From Kibdelosporangium aridum (lineage in GTDB: Bacteria; Actinomycetota; Actinomycetes; Mycobacteriales; Pseudonocardiaceae): a stretch of 64,000 nucleotides of DNA. Every line of letters starts with the position of its first letter. Positions within the stretch are counted from its first letter, which is position 1. The notes under the pieces are model-generated. The model worked only from the letters and a program-made list of their open reading frames with translations, searched no databases and was not told where the DNA came from. The DNA lies in contig NZ_FWXV01000010.1 of the NCBI RefSeq assembly GCF_900176515.1, forward strand, positions 186,001 to 250,000, read 5' to 3'. The position numbers and the translations under genes are program-made. Of the stretch, positions 50,858-59,516 are shown one piece after another.

Positions 50858-52411
50858 ATGGCTGAGGCCGCCTTCATCTCGACGAGCATCCCGTACGTGA
50901 ACGCGCAGCCGCACCTTGGGCACGCCTTCGAGTACAGCCAGACGGACGCGTACGCGCGCCACATGGCCAGCCAGGGTATGGACGTCTACTTCCTCAGCGG
51001 CTCGGACGAGAACAGCCTCAAGAACGTGCTGGCCGCGGAGAAGGAGGGCGTCACCGCCCGCGAACTGGTCGACCGCAACGTCGTCTTCTTCGAGCGGATG
51101 GCCGCCGACCTGCAGACCAAGCTGTCCCGGTTCATCCGCACCAGCGTCGACCAGGATCACATCGACGGCGCGGTCGAGATCTGGCGCCGGATGGACGCCA
51201 GCGGCGACATCTACGCCAAGGACTACGAGGGCCTGTACTGCGTGGGCTGCGAGCAGTTCTACACACCCGCTGAGCTGGTCGACGGCAAATGCCCCGAGCA
51301 CCTGACCGTGCCTGACCTGATCACCGAGCGGAACTACTTCTTCCGGCTGTCGAACTACCAGGACAAGCTGCTGGCCGTGCTGGAGTCCGGCGAGCTGAAG
51401 GTGTTCCCGGAATCGCGCCTCAACGAGGTCGTCAGCTTCGTGCGGTCCGGGCTGGAGGACATCTCGATCTCCCGGTCCACTGGCCGCGCGCGCGGCTGGG
51501 GCATCCCGGTGCCGGGCGACGAGAACCAGGTCATGTACGTCTGGATCGACGCGCTGACCAACTACACCAACGCGCTGGGCTGGACCCGCGACGGCGAGGA
51601 GTACAAGAAGTACTGGGTCGACGCGGCCAAGCGGGTGCACGACGTGGGCAAGGGCATCACCCGGTTCCACGCCGTGTACTGGCCCGCGATGCTGATGTCC
51701 GCGGGCTTGCCGATACCGACCGAGATCGTCGTGCACGGCTACATCACCGCGTCCGGCCAGAAGCTGAGCAAGACCACCGGCAACGTGGTCGACCCGGCCG
51801 ACCTGATCGAGCGATTCAGCTCGAACGCGGTGCGGTATTTCCTGCTCGCGGAATTCTCGCCCTTCATCGACGGCGACTTCAGCGAAGAACGCCTGATCGC
51901 GCGGTACAACGCCGACCTGGCCAACGGCCTTGGCAACCTGCTGTCGCGGGCGACCAGCATGACCGTCCGGTATCGGGATGGCGTGATTCCTGAGCCGGCC
52001 GAGATCGGCGACCCGGAGCGTTCCCTGGCCGAACAGCTGGCCGCCAGCGAGCAGGAGTCCGTCGCCGCGATGGCCGGGTACGACCACCGCGAGGCCCTGG
52101 CGCGAATTTGGGACCTGGTCCGCCGGACCAACGCGTACGTCGACGAGCGCGCCCCGTGGCACTTGGCCAAGGACCCGGCGCAGGCCGCCGTGCTGGACAC
52201 CACGCTGCACTACCTGGCCGGCGCCGTACGCCAGCTGGGCCGGTTGCTGCTGCCGTTCCTGCCGGAGGCCGCCGAGACGATCGTGCGCACGCTGGGCGCC
52301 GAGCCGGACAAGGTCCCAGGGGCCCAGAACTGGCTCGACGGGCTGGCAGGCGTGCAGGTCACCAAGTCCCCGGCGCTGTTCCCGCGGATCGAGGCGCCGG
52401 CCGCCGAATAG
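50858..52411 (+). CDS. metG: Divergent methionyl-tRNA synthetase
   Basis: 517 residues from ATG 50858. Class I signatures are PYVNAQPHLGHAFEY (HIGH) and GQKLSKTTGN (KMSKS as KLSKT). A zinc knob CVGCEQFYTPAEL...CPEH is present. MYVWIDALTNYTNALGW is typical of MetRS. The normally conserved GTDEHGQK region reads GSDENSLKN, so this is unlike the usual housekeeping form. It lacks the C-terminal tRNA-binding domain. It may be a second MetRS, for example an inhibitor-resistant or specialised copy. Confidence 0.85.
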   Translation: MAEAAFISTSIPYVNAQPHLGHAFEYSQTDAYARHMASQGMDVYFLSGSDENSLKNVLAAEKEGVTARELVDRNVVFFERMAADLQTKLSRFIRTSVDQDHIDGAVEIWRRMDASGDIYAKDYEGLYCVGCEQFYTPAELVDGKCPEHLTVPDLITERNYFFRLSNYQDKLLAVLESGELKVFPESRLNEVVSFVRSGLEDISISRSTGRARGWGIPVPGDENQVMYVWIDALTNYTNALGWTRDGEEYKKYWVDAAKRVHDVGKGITRFHAVYWPAMLMSAGLPIPTEIVVHGYITASGQKLSKTTGNVVDPADLIERFSSNAVRYFLLAEFSPFIDGDFSEERLIARYNADLANGLGNLLSRATSMTVRYRDGVIPEPAEIGDPERSLAEQLAASEQESVAAMAGYDHREALARIWDLVRRTNAYVDERAPWHLAKDPAQAAVLDTTLHYLAGAVRQLGRLLLPFLPEAAETIVRTLGAEPDKVPGAQNWLDGLAGVQVTKSPALFPRIEAPAAE

Positions 52412-52474
52412 GGCGAAAACCCTGATTCCGGTGAACCGGGAGAACTGACACGCGCGGTCCGACGTTGTCCGGAT

Positions 52475-53014
52475 ATGGACTTTACGGTCGAGAGCCGGGC
52501 ACTGGTGGTCGTGGCGGGCTTGCCGGGATCAGGCAAGAGCACGCTGCTGCGGCACACCCAGGCCAATGTGCCGATCTCGGTGCTCGACACCGACCATGTC
52601 CGGGCTTTGTTGGCGCGCCTGTTGCCTCGTTCGGTCCCGTACGGCTGGTACCGGCCGCTCGTGCACGTCCTGCACACCGCCCGGCTGCTGGCGAGCGTGC
52701 TGTTCGCGTCCGGGCCGGTGCTGGTGCACGACCCGGCGACGGGCGCGGGTACGCGGACGGCGTTCGCGTTGATGGGCGTGCTGTCCCGGCGGCGGAGGCA
52801 TTTCATTTGGATCGATTGTTCGCCCGCTGAGGCTCTCGCCGGTCAGGTCGCGCGCGGGCGGGTGCTGCTCAAATGGTCGTTCGCGAGGCATATGCGCCGC
52901 TCACCGCAGGTGCGGTCCCGGCTGTTGGCCGGTCGGTGTCCGCAGGGCTGGCACACCGCGCAGCTCGTCGACCGGAGCACCGCGAGCACCGGGCTTCAGT
53001 TGAAGGTCGCCTGA
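52475..53014 (+). CDS. P-loop ATP-binding protein (kinase-like)
   Basis: 179 residues. Walker A GLPGSGKSTLL lies near residue 15, followed by LDTDHVRALLARLLP and HFIWIDCSPAEALAGQVARGR. The layout resembles small P-loop kinases of the zeta-toxin/AAA_33 group. It follows metG by 63 bases and ends at a strong terminator, so it may share the metG transcript. There is no antitoxin gene beside it. Substrate unknown. Confidence 0.8.
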   Translation: MDFTVESRALVVVAGLPGSGKSTLLRHTQANVPISVLDTDHVRALLARLLPRSVPYGWYRPLVHVLHTARLLASVLFASGPVLVHDPATGAGTRTAFALMGVLSRRRRHFIWIDCSPAEALAGQVARGRVLLKWSFARHMRRSPQVRSRLLAGRCPQGWHTAQLVDRSTASTGLQLKVA

Positions 53015-53020
53015 GGGTTT

Positions 53021-53046
53021 GGCGGGGCTGGCGGACCAGCCCCGCC
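53021..53046. terminator. Strong hairpin terminator
   Basis: GGCGGGGCTGG (53021-53031) pairs with CCAGCCCCGCC (53036-53046) across loop CGGA. It lies between the convergent P-loop and acylase genes. Confidence 0.85.
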
Positions 53047-53060
53047 GATGACTCAGCGGC

Positions 53061-55412
53061 TCATCCGCGCAGATAGACGATCTTCAGCTGCGGCGAGGAC
53101 AGGATCTCGTGCTCGCAGAACCGGCCACGCACCCACTTGCCCTGCGAGTACAACTTGGTCTGATCAGCGAAGAAAGGCGAGGTCCGGTCGGTCGATTGTG
53201 CATATGTAAGAAGCGTTCTTACATCTGGACAACGGCCGCCGTCGAAGGAGACCGCCTGGATGTAGCTGGAGCCGTGGACCAGCTCCGTGTTGCCCTTCGC
53301 CGGATCCCAGACCGGGACTTGCATGTTGAGCACACCTAGCTGGTTGGGCGCGCCATGCACCGGGATCCGTTCGCCGTTGCGCACGACGTACTGGTACTCG
53401 CCAAGCGGCGCGTCCATGGGGATCTTGGCGGCACGCAGTTCGGCCACGGCGTCGGTGAAGGCTTTACGCACCGCCGGGCTTTCGGTGTTCAGCGTGTTCG
53501 GGGTGCGGACCGGGTCCGCGGCGTTGAACGGGACCTTCCACGAGCCTGGCGGGACCTTCAGCCAGAACCGCTCGAACAGCAACGCGCCCTTACTCCAAGT
53601 GGAGTACGTGTTGTCCAAATGTCTGATCGCCTCGCAGGCGTCCGCGACATTCGGCAGGTCAGCGCACATCTTTGCGGTGTCGTCGGCGGCGAGCTGGCCG
53701 ACCAGGCTGCGGTCGGAGAACAGCATGTCCTGGACGGACTGCCTGGAGAACTTCTTGCCGTCCAGCTCCGCGATGGCCATCCGGGTGCGGGGGCCGCGTT
53801 CGGTGCCGACGTCGCCGATGATCCGTGGGTAACTGGTGATCGGTGCGGCGGGGTTGGTCAGCCACGCGCTGTCGTTGGAGTTGGCCACGTAGTCGTTGCG
53901 GTTCAGTTGTGGCTGCCTGGCTGGGCCAAGCAGGCCCGGCACGATCGCGTCCGGGTCATTTCCCCAGGCACAGCTGGTTTTCGCGCCGTCGAGCACGGCC
54001 ACACCGGTGCTCGGGAACACGGCTGAGCCAAGCGGGGTGCTGCAACGCTGCGCCATCTCGTCGGTGATGTGCGGTACGACTTGGATATCGGCATAGGTCG
54101 CGTTGCCCGACCTGTCCGTGGCGATCGTGTTGACCCACGGCGAGCCCAATGTGTCCGACAGCGCCTTGACGATTCCCCGGGTGTCACGGGCCTGGGCCAT
54201 CTCGAACCACGTGTTGCCCGAACGGAGGTTGCCCCAGTTCGCGTCCCGCATGGCGTAGGCCGTCGTGCTCGTCCACGTCAGCGGCAGGCCGAACGCGGAG
54301 TCGATCACCGGTCCGTATCGCGTTGACCAGAGCATACGCTCCACTGTAGACAGACTGCCGTCCGGATTGCGGCTCTGCACAGTCACCTTGCGGCTGGTCA
54401 TCTGCTCCGGCTTGCCGTCCACCAGGTAGGTCGTCGGAGAACCCGGCACGAGTTGCAACTGGTACAGGCCGAACGGCCGCGGGGTGGCCACAGTGTGCGT
54501 CCACGCCACGTCTTTGTTGTAGCCGATCTGCACGAACGGCATGCCGAGCAGGCTCGCACCGGACACGTCGAGACGACCGGGCACGGTCAGCTGGGACTGC
54601 CAGAACCGGCGGCCGCCCTGCCACGGGAAATGCGGGTTGCCCAGCAGCAGGCCCTTGCCGTTGGCCGTAGCGTCCCGGCCGAACGCGAACCCGTTGCTGC
54701 CCATGTCCTTTGTGGCCTCGAGCGCTTCGGCGACCTTGCGGGCGGCGTCCTGCGGGATCGCGGGCACTTCGGTCGGCGCTGCCGGCGGCTTGGCCGAGGC
54801 GATCTGGTCGATCAGCAGGGCCTGGCCGCTCACGGTGGCCATGGCGTGCATGTGGCGGTAGACGTCGATGTCCGTGATCGGCCGGACCCACGCGGCGTCC
54901 CGGCAAACCGGGTCGGTGATGCGACGCTCGGCCACGAACCGGTTGTACCCGGCCACGTAACCCTTGGTAACCTCCCGGACTTCCTGACGCGGCCCGAGCG
55001 GCTGGCTCTGTTTCAGCGCCTCCTCCACCGCGCCAGAGTCGTTGATCTGCTGGAAATACAGGTCACTCGCCAGGCTTGTGGCCGCACTGCCGAGCGCCGA
55101 ATTACCAGGCGCGTCCGGGCCGAAATACCGGGAACGTTGTGCACTCAACGTGACGTAAAGGTCGGCGATCTGGCAGATGTTGTCCTTCGCGGCGGTATAG
55201 CCGTAGCCATAGCCGAGCCCGGCGAAAGTATTCGACTTGATGTGCGGAATCCCGTTCTCGGTGTAGCGCACAACGGCGGAGAAATCTCGTTGGTCCGCAG
55301 AGCTCACGGTCGTGGTCAGCGGAAGGGCCACCACGACGGCGGCGGCTAGCGTGACCACTCTTCTCGGTAACGACACGATTCTCTTTGTACGGCACCGCGA
55401 CACTGGCGGCAT
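53061..55412 (-). CDS. Secreted penicillin acylase family N-terminal nucleophile hydrolase
   Basis: 783 residues from ATG 55412, or 771 from GTG 55376. The latter starts right at a Sec signal (SLPRRVVTLAAAVVVALPL). The precursor self-cleaves before the nucleophile Ser in DMGSNGFAFGRD (near residue 239), giving alpha and beta chains. Other family parts are GNPHFPWQGGRRFWQ and TLLTYAQSTDRTSPFFADQT near the C terminus. Relatives include aculeacin A and cyclic lipopeptide acylases and AHL acylases. The substrate is not determinable. Confidence 0.9.
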   Translation of the reverse strand: MPPVSRCRTKRIVSLPRRVVTLAAAVVVALPLTTTVSSADQRDFSAVVRYTENGIPHIKSNTFAGLGYGYGYTAAKDNICQIADLYVTLSAQRSRYFGPDAPGNSALGSAATSLASDLYFQQINDSGAVEEALKQSQPLGPRQEVREVTKGYVAGYNRFVAERRITDPVCRDAAWVRPITDIDVYRHMHAMATVSGQALLIDQIASAKPPAAPTEVPAIPQDAARKVAEALEATKDMGSNGFAFGRDATANGKGLLLGNPHFPWQGGRRFWQSQLTVPGRLDVSGASLLGMPFVQIGYNKDVAWTHTVATPRPFGLYQLQLVPGSPTTYLVDGKPEQMTSRKVTVQSRNPDGSLSTVERMLWSTRYGPVIDSAFGLPLTWTSTTAYAMRDANWGNLRSGNTWFEMAQARDTRGIVKALSDTLGSPWVNTIATDRSGNATYADIQVVPHITDEMAQRCSTPLGSAVFPSTGVAVLDGAKTSCAWGNDPDAIVPGLLGPARQPQLNRNDYVANSNDSAWLTNPAAPITSYPRIIGDVGTERGPRTRMAIAELDGKKFSRQSVQDMLFSDRSLVGQLAADDTAKMCADLPNVADACEAIRHLDNTYSTWSKGALLFERFWLKVPPGSWKVPFNAADPVRTPNTLNTESPAVRKAFTDAVAELRAAKIPMDAPLGEYQYVVRNGERIPVHGAPNQLGVLNMQVPVWDPAKGNTELVHGSSYIQAVSFDGGRCPDVRTLLTYAQSTDRTSPFFADQTKLYSQGKWVRGRFCEHEILSSPQLKIVYLRG

Positions 55413-55504
55413 CCGGGAACACCCCTAGGAGCCCAGCGGCCTTGGCTCCGCGGCGGTCACCGTGATGCCGTTGCGCCGTCAGGGAAACATCGAGTCCAAC
55501 GTGG

Positions 55505-56107
55505 TCACGAAGTTGCCCCGGAGCGGGACCGGAACTCACGGACCTTGTTGCGGTTGCCGCACCTTTCCATCGAGCACCAGCGGCGCTTGCCTGGCCGGGA
55601 CGTGTCCAGGAAAAGCAAGGCGCAGTTGTCGCCCGCGCACTGACGCAGGCGCGTCGAGCCGACTAGGTCGATGGCCTCGCGGGCGGCCATGGCCGCGATC
55701 TGCCTGCCGGTGATCGGCGCCGCCCAGTGGCGCTGCAGAGTGGCCACGTCGATCTGCGGCCGTGGCGGTTCGCCCACGGCGCCGTTGATCACTTCGAGGT
55801 GGCTCTTTTCCGGAGCCTGGCCCTTCGCCATGGCCTCGGCCGCATGCCACAGGGCGTTGCGGAACTGCGTGACGTGGGCGAGGTCGGACTCCGTGATGTC
55901 GAGGTCCTCGCGGCGGACCGGCGCGGTGTCGTTGAGCCGGGAGTCAAGCAGCCACTCGGCCAAGTCGTCAGGCTTGAAGAGGATCTCGTAGGCCTCCCCG
56001 ATCGGCCCGGGACCGCCGGTGAGCAGCAGTTCCAGGCAGAAGACGCCGGCGTCGAAGTGGTAGCGCTGGCCGTCGAGTCCAGTCAGCACCCTTGTGCGGC
56101 TCGCCAT
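55505..56107 (-). CDS. CGNR zinc-finger / ABATE-domain regulator
   Basis: 200 residues from ATG 56107. The N-terminal ABATE-like stress domain (VFCLELLLTGGP) is followed by a C-terminal CGNR zinc finger (CAGDNCALLFLDTSRPGKRR, WCSMERCGNRNKV). It is a probable DNA-binding regulator. On the minus strand TATACT lies exactly 6 bases before the ATG, so the mRNA is likely leaderless. Its promoter lies within a pair of inverted 17-bp repeats shared with the divergent SnoaL-like gene. Confidence 0.88.
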   Translation of the reverse strand: MASRTRVLTGLDGQRYHFDAGVFCLELLLTGGPGPIGEAYEILFKPDDLAEWLLDSRLNDTAPVRREDLDITESDLAHVTQFRNALWHAAEAMAKGQAPEKSHLEVINGAVGEPPRPQIDVATLQRHWAAPITGRQIAAMAAREAIDLVGSTRLRQCAGDNCALLFLDTSRPGKRRWCSMERCGNRNKVREFRSRSGATS

Positions 56108-56108
56108 G

Positions 56109-56148
56109 TAACCAGTATAGTCGGTTTCACTACCGGTTATACCGGTTA
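56109..56148. promoter_or_regulatory. Inverted pair of 17-bp elements in a divergent promoter
   Basis: ACCGGTTATACCGGTTA (56132-56148, plus strand) and ACCGACTATACTGGTTA (56125-56109, minus strand) agree at 14 of 17 positions. They cover the -10 box of the CGNR gene, so autoregulation by that protein is likely. Confidence 0.6.
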
Positions 56149-56165
56149 CAGACACTGGAGGGGCG

Positions 56166-56525
56166 ATGAGCATCGAGCAGACGTTGCTGGACCTGGAAGA
56201 AGAGCTGTGGCGGGCCAACCGCGAAGGCGACGGTGCGTTCTACGACAAGGTCCTGCGTGATGACGCATTGGGCGTCAGCAAGTTCGGCGTGTACGACAAG
56301 AGCGGGGCCGTCAAGCTGATCAGCATCAACGACAACCCGTTCACCCGCTCCAAGATGAGCGACGCGAAGGTCCTGCTGATCAACGAGACCGCCGCACTGG
56401 TCACGTACAAAACGGACTACACGGCCTTGATCGACGGCACCGAGCATGACTTCACCGCATTGGCCACGACGGTCTACTCGCTCGAGGACGGCGAGTGGCG
56501 CGCCGTACTGCACCAGCAGTCATGA
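56166..56525 (+). CDS. SnoaL/NTF2-like (DUF4440-type) small protein
   Basis: 119 residues with the cone-shaped NTF2 fold pattern: N-terminal helix (LLDLEEELWRANREGDGAFYDKVL), then strands ending in TVYSLEDGEWRAVLHQQ. The GGAGGGG site is well placed. It is coupled (ATGA) to an SRPBCC protein and divergent from a CGNR regulator. Such proteins bind small hydrophobic ligands; the role is unknown. Confidence 0.82.
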   Translation: MSIEQTLLDLEEELWRANREGDGAFYDKVLRDDALGVSKFGVYDKSGAVKLISINDNPFTRSKMSDAKVLLINETAALVTYKTDYTALIDGTEHDFTALATTVYSLEDGEWRAVLHQQS

Positions 56526-56920
56526 TCGGGCAGACGAAGGACGTCGGCTTCCAGATCGGCGTCTCCAAGACTTTGCCGTTCGCACCGGAAGCCGTGTGGG
56601 CGGCGATCATGAGCGACGAAGGCATCGCACTGTGGCTCGGAAAAGGCGCCACCCTCGTCAAGGGCCAGTCGTACGAGACGGCAGACGGCACGGTCGGCGA
56701 GGTGCGGAGCCTGAATGAGCTCGACCGGGTCCGGGTGACGTGGCGGCCGAAGGACTGGGATCACGAGACCACGGTCCAGATCGCGATCTCAGCCAGCAAC
56801 GGCAAGACACGGCTGACCTTTCACCAGGAACGGATGACCGGCCCGGCCGAACGGGAACGCCAACGCGAGCATTGGCGCAGGGTGATGGCTGACGTGGTGG
56901 ACCTGCTGACAGCGAAGTGA
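56522..56920 (+). CDS. SRPBCC / AHSA1-like ligand-binding protein
   Basis: 132 residues from ATG 56522, overlapping the previous stop by 4 bases. The family pattern is ISKTLPFAPEAVW-like start, ALWLGKG, then VRVTWRPKDWDHETTVQI and a C-terminal helix (REHWRRVMADVVDLL). It is a hydrophobic-cavity protein of unknown ligand, co-expressed with the SnoaL-like gene. Confidence 0.85.
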   Translation: MIGQTKDVGFQIGVSKTLPFAPEAVWAAIMSDEGIALWLGKGATLVKGQSYETADGTVGEVRSLNELDRVRVTWRPKDWDHETTVQIAISASNGKTRLTFHQERMTGPAERERQREHWRRVMADVVDLLTAK

Positions 56921-57021
56921 AGAGGTGGCGCGACGGCTACGCCTCTCGACTCTGTGAGCGGGAAACCTCAAGTTGGGTGGTCTTCGATCAGGCGGCTCGA
57001 GATGAAAGTGCGAGGCGGGCG

Positions 57022-57048
57022 GGGGTGGCGCATCCGCCGCGCCACCCC
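57022..57048. terminator. Hairpin terminator between convergent genes
   Basis: GGGGTGGCGC (57022-57031) pairs with GCGCCACCCC (57039-57048) around a 7-base loop. Confidence 0.8.
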
Positions 57049-57054
57049 GACTCA

Positions 57055-57627
57055 CTAGCGCAGGACTTTCAGTTCAGCGATCTTCGTTTCGCTGGTCCGG
57101 GCCCACGCCACGGCTGCGCCGTCGGCGAAGATCGCGATCGCGGTGTCGGGGCCGGTGGTGACGACTTGGGCTGGATGGCTTGAAAATTCGGCCAGGCGCT
57201 CGTCCGACTCCAGTGCCTGTAGCAGCACTTCGCGCGGTGCCGGGGTTGGCGGCACAGGTGCGCCTGCCTCTGTGAACACTTCCTTGATGTGTTCGAGGGC
57301 CATCACCGCGCGCGGGAAGCCGGAGAAGGCTGCCGCTTCGGTCACGATCTCGGTGATCTCCGCGGGTGCCAGCCCTGAGGACAGGCCGGTTCGGGTGTGC
57401 ACGCGGATCGGTGTCCCCGCTCCGCCGGATGCGATGATCGCGGAGATCGCGGCCGCTTCCCGCGTCCGGGCGTCCAGGGCGGGGCGGCTGTGCAGGTGGC
57501 CGTAGACCACGCCGACGGCCAGTTCTTCCAGGCCGGGCGCCACTTCGAAGATCTTGTCCAGCCTCGCCTTCCCGCCCGGGATCAGCTCGCCGACGACGTC
57601 CCGGCCTTTCTGGTGCAGGTCCTTCAC
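57055..57627 (-). CDS. Carboxymuconolactone decarboxylase family protein
   Basis: 190 residues from GTG 57627, which has AGGAGG and overlaps the hydrolase stop (GTGA). The CMD core is present (LDARTREAAAISAIIASGG, VHTRTGLSSGLAPAEITEIVTEAAAFSGFPRAVMAL). No CxxC redox pair is present, so it is of the decarboxylase-like rather than AhpD type. A C-terminal extension resembles a small SnoaL/limonene-hydrolase-like region but I cannot assign it. It is paired with dienelactone hydrolase, as in aromatic catabolism. Confidence 0.82.
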   Translation of the reverse strand: MKDLHQKGRDVVGELIPGGKARLDKIFEVAPGLEELAVGVVYGHLHSRPALDARTREAAAISAIIASGGAGTPIRVHTRTGLSSGLAPAEITEIVTEAAAFSGFPRAVMALEHIKEVFTEAGAPVPPTPAPREVLLQALESDERLAEFSSHPAQVVTTGPDTAIAIFADGAAVAWARTSETKIAELKVLR

Positions 57628-58319
57628 AAGTGCCTCCTGAGGAAGTCCACCGCCAGCGCCCACGCTCGTTCGGCCGGTTCCGGCTGGTAGAACTGCGGCG
57701 CCACCCGGTTGTGGAACGCGTGCCCGCCGTCGGGCTGGATGTGCAACTCAACCCCGGCGCGGCCTTCCACCGCAGCGGCCACATCGGCGACCTTCTGGGC
57801 AGGAATGTACGGATCGTTGCCGCCGAAATGCAGCTGCAACGGTGACTTGATCTTATCGAGCAGGTCCAATTGGGACGGTACGCCTGAGCCGTAGAACGAC
57901 AGCACGGCCGCGGGCTGGATCGACGCCGCGGACACGAAAGCAACCGTGCCGCCGAAGCAGAAGCCAAGCAGCGCCACGCCACCAGTGACCTCGGGCAGCT
58001 GGGAGAGATGCTGGTACGCGGCCGCCACGTCGGCCACGCCCGTCGTCATGTCGAACTGGCTGGCCAGGTCCATCGATTCGGCCAGGCCCTTGTCGTCGTG
58101 CCCGGCGCGCCAGCCTGGCCGCAGCCGCCAGAACATGTCCGGCGCGGCCGCGACATATCCCAGTTCCACCAGATCACCGGCGACCGCCTCGATGTACTCG
58201 CCGACGCCGAAGATTTCCTGGATCACCAGCACCGCGGGCCCGCCACCATCCGGTGCCCAAACGGTCAGGTCGAATTCACCATCCGGGGTACGCACGGATT
58301 CTGTACGCTGCACACTCAC
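57624..58319 (-). CDS. Dienelactone hydrolase family protein
   Basis: 231 residues, alpha/beta hydrolase of the DLH family. The nucleophile is Cys in GFCFGGTVAF, with Asp in GGNDPYIP and His in DGGHAFHN; QEIFGVGEYI supplies the Glu that gates the Cys. It would open dienelactones (ortho-cleavage of chloroaromatics) or related esters. It is the first gene of a two-gene operon. Confidence 0.88.
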   Translation of the reverse strand: MSVQRTESVRTPDGEFDLTVWAPDGGGPAVLVIQEIFGVGEYIEAVAGDLVELGYVAAAPDMFWRLRPGWRAGHDDKGLAESMDLASQFDMTTGVADVAAAYQHLSQLPEVTGGVALLGFCFGGTVAFVSAASIQPAAVLSFYGSGVPSQLDLLDKIKSPLQLHFGGNDPYIPAQKVADVAAAVEGRAGVELHIQPDGGHAFHNRVAPQFYQPEPAERAWALAVDFLRRHL

Positions 58320-58356
58320 GCTTCGAACTTACCTTGTCGATAAACCGGGAGGCCGA

Positions 58357-59388
58357 ATGGCCGAGTTATTTCCCAACCGGCGTCGCAGACTGAGAACGAT
58401 CGTCTCCATCTTCGCGGTAGGCACAACACTCGCCGCATGCAATACGACAGCGGCACCGGCGCCGGAGACTTCCACCCCGGCCGAGTGGGCATCGGAAACC
58501 AGTGACCAACCCGCGCCTTTGTCGGCGATTCCACAATCGACGACCACGACCAGCGGGACGCAAAAGCAAGCCGCTCCCCCGCCACCACCTCCACCCGCCC
58601 AGCCGAAAACCAACTGCATCAAGACGCTGCGCGCGTGTGGTTTTCCCGATGCGAGCAATACCGGGTGGCAGCACACCGGGGTCAAGCTGACCACCGCGGG
58701 CGTGAATCTCACCGCCGACGCGGAGTTCCAGATCAACGAGCCCAATACGGTGATCGACGGCAAGGACATCCGCGGCTGCGTCAGCATCAAGGCCAACAAT
58801 GTCAAGATCAAACGCAGCCGGGTGCGCTGTGACAGTTACTTCCCGATCCGGGTCTACGACGGTTTCCGCAACGCCGTAATCGAGGACACCGAGATCGACG
58901 GGTTGAACTCGGGAACCACGAATGCCGCCGTCGGATTCGACAACTACGTTCTGCGCCGGGTGGACATGCACAGCCTTGGCGAAGGCCCGCACATGGGCAC
59001 CAACGTGGTGATCGAGGACTCTTATGTGCACGATCTCGCGAGCTGCGACATCTGCCACAACGACGCCATCCAATCGTCCGGCGCGCTGAATGTCGTGCTG
59101 CGGCACAATACGTTCATCAACGACGCCATGGGCAAGAACGCCGTCGTGCGCATCGCCACCGAACAGGGCGATTCCAAGAATTTCCTGGTCGAGAACAATC
59201 TGCTGGCCGGTGGGAACTTCGCGGTCCAGGTCCGCAGCCAGGGCCACGGTTTCCCGATCGGCGTCCGGGTGATCAACAACCGGATCGTGCCGACATGGCG
59301 GTTCGCGCCGTTCGACACCACCGACGGCCGGATCGAGACAATCGGCAACTTCCGGGACGACAACCTGGAGCCGCTCACCGCCGATTGA
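58357..59388 (+). CDS. Lipoprotein with right-handed beta-helix domain
   Basis: 343 residues from ATG 58357 with a GGGAGG site. A lipoprotein signal ends TTLAAC. A Ser/Thr/Pro-rich linker with a run of prolines leads to a parallel beta-helix domain of about 250 residues (IDGKDIRGCVSIKANNVKIK, NVVIEDSYVHDLASCDICHND). Related proteins are pectate lyase-like carbohydrate enzymes or binders. Catalytic residues could not be identified, so it may be non-enzymatic. Confidence 0.82.
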   Translation: MAELFPNRRRRLRTIVSIFAVGTTLAACNTTAAPAPETSTPAEWASETSDQPAPLSAIPQSTTTTSGTQKQAAPPPPPPPAQPKTNCIKTLRACGFPDASNTGWQHTGVKLTTAGVNLTADAEFQINEPNTVIDGKDIRGCVSIKANNVKIKRSRVRCDSYFPIRVYDGFRNAVIEDTEIDGLNSGTTNAAVGFDNYVLRRVDMHSLGEGPHMGTNVVIEDSYVHDLASCDICHNDAIQSSGALNVVLRHNTFINDAMGKNAVVRIATEQGDSKNFLVENNLLAGGNFAVQVRSQGHGFPIGVRVINNRIVPTWRFAPFDTTDGRIETIGNFRDDNLEPLTAD

Positions 59389-59516
59389 CCTCGCGCTCAG
59401 CCGCTTCCCCGCCGAGCCCGACTTCCGCTCAGTGGAAGCCGGGGCTGAAAACCGGAAATCCGCCACCTATGGTCTCGCGGCAACCCGGCAACTCGGCAAC
59501 GCGATGGAGCGAGACG

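Noticed and set aside
53198..53245. Third copy of the 27104/27206 repeat (TTCTTACAT...ACAACG)
   Set aside because: The match is short, lies inside the conserved C terminus of the acylase on the other strand and is explained by codons for LLTYAQ-like residues.
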